From: Deltaproteobacteria bacterium
Lineage (GTDB): Bacteria > Desulfobacterota > DSM-4660 > Desulfatiglandales > HGW-15
Assembly (NCBI GenBank): GCA_019308985.1
Contig: JAFDHB010000157.1
Span: 1 to 7,862 of the forward strand
Direction of reading: 5' to 3'
DNA length: 7,862 nucleotides
In this document: piece after piece, positions 6,097 to 7,862 of the stretch
Layout: each line of letters opens with the position of its first letter
How positions within the stretch are numbered: position 1 is the stretch's first letter
Position numbers and translations under genes: made by a program
Notes under the pieces: model-generated
What the model saw: the letters and a program-made list of their open reading frames with translations, nothing else
The model's database searches: none
Told to the model about the DNA's origin: nothing

Positions 6097-7479
6097 ATGA
6101 AAGGGCTTCCGGTTATGCCTGAAAAGATTCTTATTGTTGATGATGAAGAGGAAATGCTCCATGTTTTGAGCAGGTTGTTTTCCAGGAAGGGCTATCAGGT
6201 ATATAGCGCCCAAAGTGGAGAAGAGGCCTGGAGTGCCATTGAGGAGACCATGTTCGATCTTATCATCTCAGATATGGCCATGGAAGATGTCAGCGGCCTG
6301 GAACTGCTCGAGCGCGTAAGATCCATCGATTCTACCATCCCCTTTATAATGATTACGGGTGTCGGCACGATAGAAACCGCGGTTCAAGCCATAAAGATGG
6401 GTGCATTTCACTACATAACAAAGCCTTTCAAGAACAGGGACATTGAGATTCTCGCACAGAGGGCCCTGGAGTATGGGAAGCTGAATCGCACCCTGAGTAA
6501 TATCCTCCCGCAGGAAGAGGATGGAGGACACCCCCGGGTCATTATTGGTGCAAGCAGGTGTATGCAAGATCTTCTAAAGAAGGTGGAGAAAATATCAGAC
6601 TCCCTTGCCCCCGTACTGATAGAGGGGGAGACCGGCACTGGTAAATCCCTGTTGGCCGAAAAGATACATCAGAGCAGCTCAAGGAGGGATAAACCCTTTC
6701 TTACAATCGATTGTGGTGCTCTGACTGAAACCATACTCGAGAGCGAACTTTTCGGCCATGTCAAAGGCGCCTTTACTGGGGCAATAAGGGCGAAGAGAGG
6801 CTTGTTGGAAGAGGCTCAAGGCGGAACGGTCTTCCTGGACGAGATCTGTGAAATCAGGCCTCCGACCCAGGTCAAGCTCCTGAGGGCCATCCAGGAAGGA
6901 GAGATAAAACCGGTAGGTGGAAATCGGAGCATAAAGATAGATGTGCGCTTTATCTCTGCCACAAGCCGTGATGTCATGGCAGAGGTGGCAAGGGGGGGCT
7001 TCCGAGAAGAGCTTTACTATCGCCTGGCCGTTATACCATTGTGCATTCCCCCTTTGAGGGAGAGAAAGGAAGATATCCCCCTCCTTATTGACCACTTCTT
7101 GAAGAAGTTTTGCAAGACTTACAAGAAGAAGATCAGTCACATCAGGCCCGAGGTGCTGGACATCCTTCTCAACTCCCCCTGGAAAGGCAACATTCGAGAA
7201 CTGGCAAATATCCTGGAGAGGGCGGTTCTTCTTGCTGATAATGAGGTCATCTCAATGGATTGTGTGCTGAGCCCTGACCTACGCCAGCGAAGGACTGATG
7301 GGGGGGCGGGTGATGGTCCTGTACTCTCCCTCAGGCAGGCGGTCGAGGAGGCAGAGAAAAGGGCAATTGTCCGTGCCTTGAAAATCGCAAACAACAATCG
7401 CTCGGAGTCGGCCAGAATCCTTGGGATCAGTCGGCGCGCATTATATGACAAGATCACTGCTTATGGTTTGAAGGTCTAA
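6097..7479 (+). CDS. NtrC-family σ54-dependent response regulator
   Basis: The 460-residue protein has the three-domain layout of NtrC/ZraR-type activators. The receiver domain (about 10-125) has acidic Asp15-Asp16, phospho-acceptor Asp59 in ISDMAM, Thr87 in MITG and Lys109 in TKPF. The AAA+ σ54-interaction domain (about 147-380) has Walker A GETGTGKS (177-184), the σ54-contacting loop GAFTGA (224-229), Walker B VFLDE (245-249) and arginines in REELYYRL (303-310). A Fis-type helix-turn-helix (about 420-460, with SESARILGISRRALYDKI) binds DNA. All key residues are intact, so it should be a phosphorylation-controlled ATPase that activates σ54 promoters. The preceding kinase on the same strand is the obvious partner. 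AGGA at 6084-6087 lies 9 bases from ATG 6097; ATG 6115 (MPEKILIVDD) is a credible alternative that gives the usual short receiver N terminus. Confidence 0.95.
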   Translation: MKGLPVMPEKILIVDDEEEMLHVLSRLFSRKGYQVYSAQSGEEAWSAIEETMFDLIISDMAMEDVSGLELLERVRSIDSTIPFIMITGVGTIETAVQAIKMGAFHYITKPFKNRDIEILAQRALEYGKLNRTLSNILPQEEDGGHPRVIIGASRCMQDLLKKVEKISDSLAPVLIEGETGTGKSLLAEKIHQSSSRRDKPFLTIDCGALTETILESELFGHVKGAFTGAIRAKRGLLEEAQGGTVFLDEICEIRPPTQVKLLRAIQEGEIKPVGGNRSIKIDVRFISATSRDVMAEVARGGFREELYYRLAVIPLCIPPLRERKEDIPLLIDHFLKKFCKTYKKKISHIRPEVLDILLNSPWKGNIRELANILERAVLLADNEVISMDCVLSPDLRQRRTDGGAGDGPVLSLRQAVEEAEKRAIVRALKIANNNRSESARILGISRRALYDKITAYGLKV

Positions 7480-7494
7480 GGTTTCTACGCCTTA

Positions 7495-7511
7495 CCCAAT
7501 GTTGGGCTTTT
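7495..7511 (+). terminator. Weak candidate terminator after the regulator gene
   Basis: CCCA (7495-7498) pairs with TGGG (7503-7506) around ATGT, followed by CTTTT (7507-7511). It starts 16 bases after the regulator stop codon, the right place for an operon terminator, but four pairs is a short stem. A second small stem (GGCCC 7525-7529 with GGGCC 7538-7542) lies just downstream. Apart from the repeats described below, I see no gene between 7480 and 7862. Confidence 0.3.
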
Positions 7512-7629
7512 CAACAACCTCACAGGCCCCGTCCTTTGGGCCCTATGTGCGAAAATTTTCACAAGTGTAAAGTAGACTTCCCAGGGGTTTCACGAATAGC
7601 ATCCGTATGAGAGTCGCAGTATTCAAAGA

Positions 7630-7697
7630 AATTGCGTATAATCAAGTAGTTTGGTCCCTAGGGGATCAGGATGACCCGTGGCATGATTTTCGCAATT
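7630..7697. repeat. Degenerate inverted repeat in the 3' non-coding region
   Basis: AATTGCG (7630-7636) is inverted as CGCAATT (7691-7697), and ATCA (7641-7644) as TGAT (7684-7687). The intervening TATA and TTT do not pair, giving a stem with an internal bulge around about 39 bases. It ends 20 bases before the dispersed-repeat-like segment at 7718. It may be a decayed repeat unit; no function is visible. Confidence 0.35.
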
Positions 7698-7717
7698 ATG
7701 ATTATAATGATAGATGT

Positions 7718-7862
7718 TGACGAACTCGTAAAAAGTCAAAATTGAGACGGCAAAGTAAAAAGCTTCAAGTTCAAGGCGCGCGAATCTCGTGTGATGAGGC
7801 GTACTTAGCGTACGCCGCAATCATTTACCCCGTTAAATAACTCTGAATTCACAACTATTGAA
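7718..7862. repeat. Partial dispersed-repeat/MITE-like element
   Basis: The segment opens with TGACGAACTCGTAAAAAGTC (7718-7737), includes AAGCTTCAAGTTCAAGGCGC (7760-7779), and has a perfect 7-bp stem GGCGTAC/GTACGCC (7798-7804 with 7810-7816) around TTAGC. From memory this resembles a palindromic repeat scattered in Desulfobacterota intergenic regions, in which the left half TCTCGTGTGAT is mirrored by a complementary right half. Here the right side changes after AATCA (7819-7823) to sequence that no longer pairs, so the copy looks broken near its axis. The expected inverted terminus is not reached within the window. It contains no supported ORF. Confidence 0.5.

Noticed and set aside
7623..7820. 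65-codon minus-strand frame in the 3' non-coding region
   Set aside because: It spans the dispersed-repeat segment and an inverted repeat, and shows no protein-family features.

Overview
The window is chromosomal-looking bacterial DNA of intermediate GC content with five convincing genes. The σ54-type two-component pair, the DegQ/MucD-like protease and a 3'-terminal repeat that I associate from memory with sulfate-reducer-type genomes all suggest Desulfobacterota (former Deltaproteobacteria). That assignment is inference; no rRNA or other marker gene is present.

Layout. Positions 1-288 are non-coding: a short TTCGGAT tandem repeat, a hairpin, and a plausible σ70 promoter embedded in repeated GGTTCAAGGG boxes. 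It precedes a gene for a small exported protein of unknown function (289-843, +). Converging on it is a class I aldolase of the DapA/4-hydroxy-2-oxoglutarate aldolase type (840-1733, -); the two genes share the stop palindrome CTAG. A divergent intergenic region (1734-2047) with a GC-rich dyad at 1944-1967 separates the aldolase from a periplasmic HtrA/DegQ-like serine protease with two PDZ domains (2048-3499, +).

Next comes a 477-base gene-free stretch (3500-3976), the most unusual part of the window. It opens with a perfect Shine-Dalgarno followed by ATG-TAA. It then holds a large imperfect palindrome (about 3610-3948): an outer 20-base arm pair, an inner 33-base arm pair with one mismatch, and two mutually incompatible internal hairpins, one followed by six T. 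It ends 28 bases before the next start codon. A foldback (MITE-like) insertion or a structured leader RNA are the two main readings.

The last two genes form a two-component system: a membrane histidine kinase with a periplasmic solute-binding-protein-like sensor, a PAS domain and an NtrB-like kinase core (3977-6031, +), followed after 65 bases by an NtrC-type σ54 activator with receiver, AAA+ and Fis-like HTH domains (6097-7479, +). The kinase probably senses an extracytoplasmic ligand and phosphorylates the regulator. I found no convincing σ54 (-24/-12) site in the window, so its targets may lie elsewhere. The protease upstream makes envelope stress a possible theme, but co-regulation is not shown by the sequence. 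The final 383 bases are non-coding and contain a degenerate inverted repeat and one end of a dispersed-repeat-like element.
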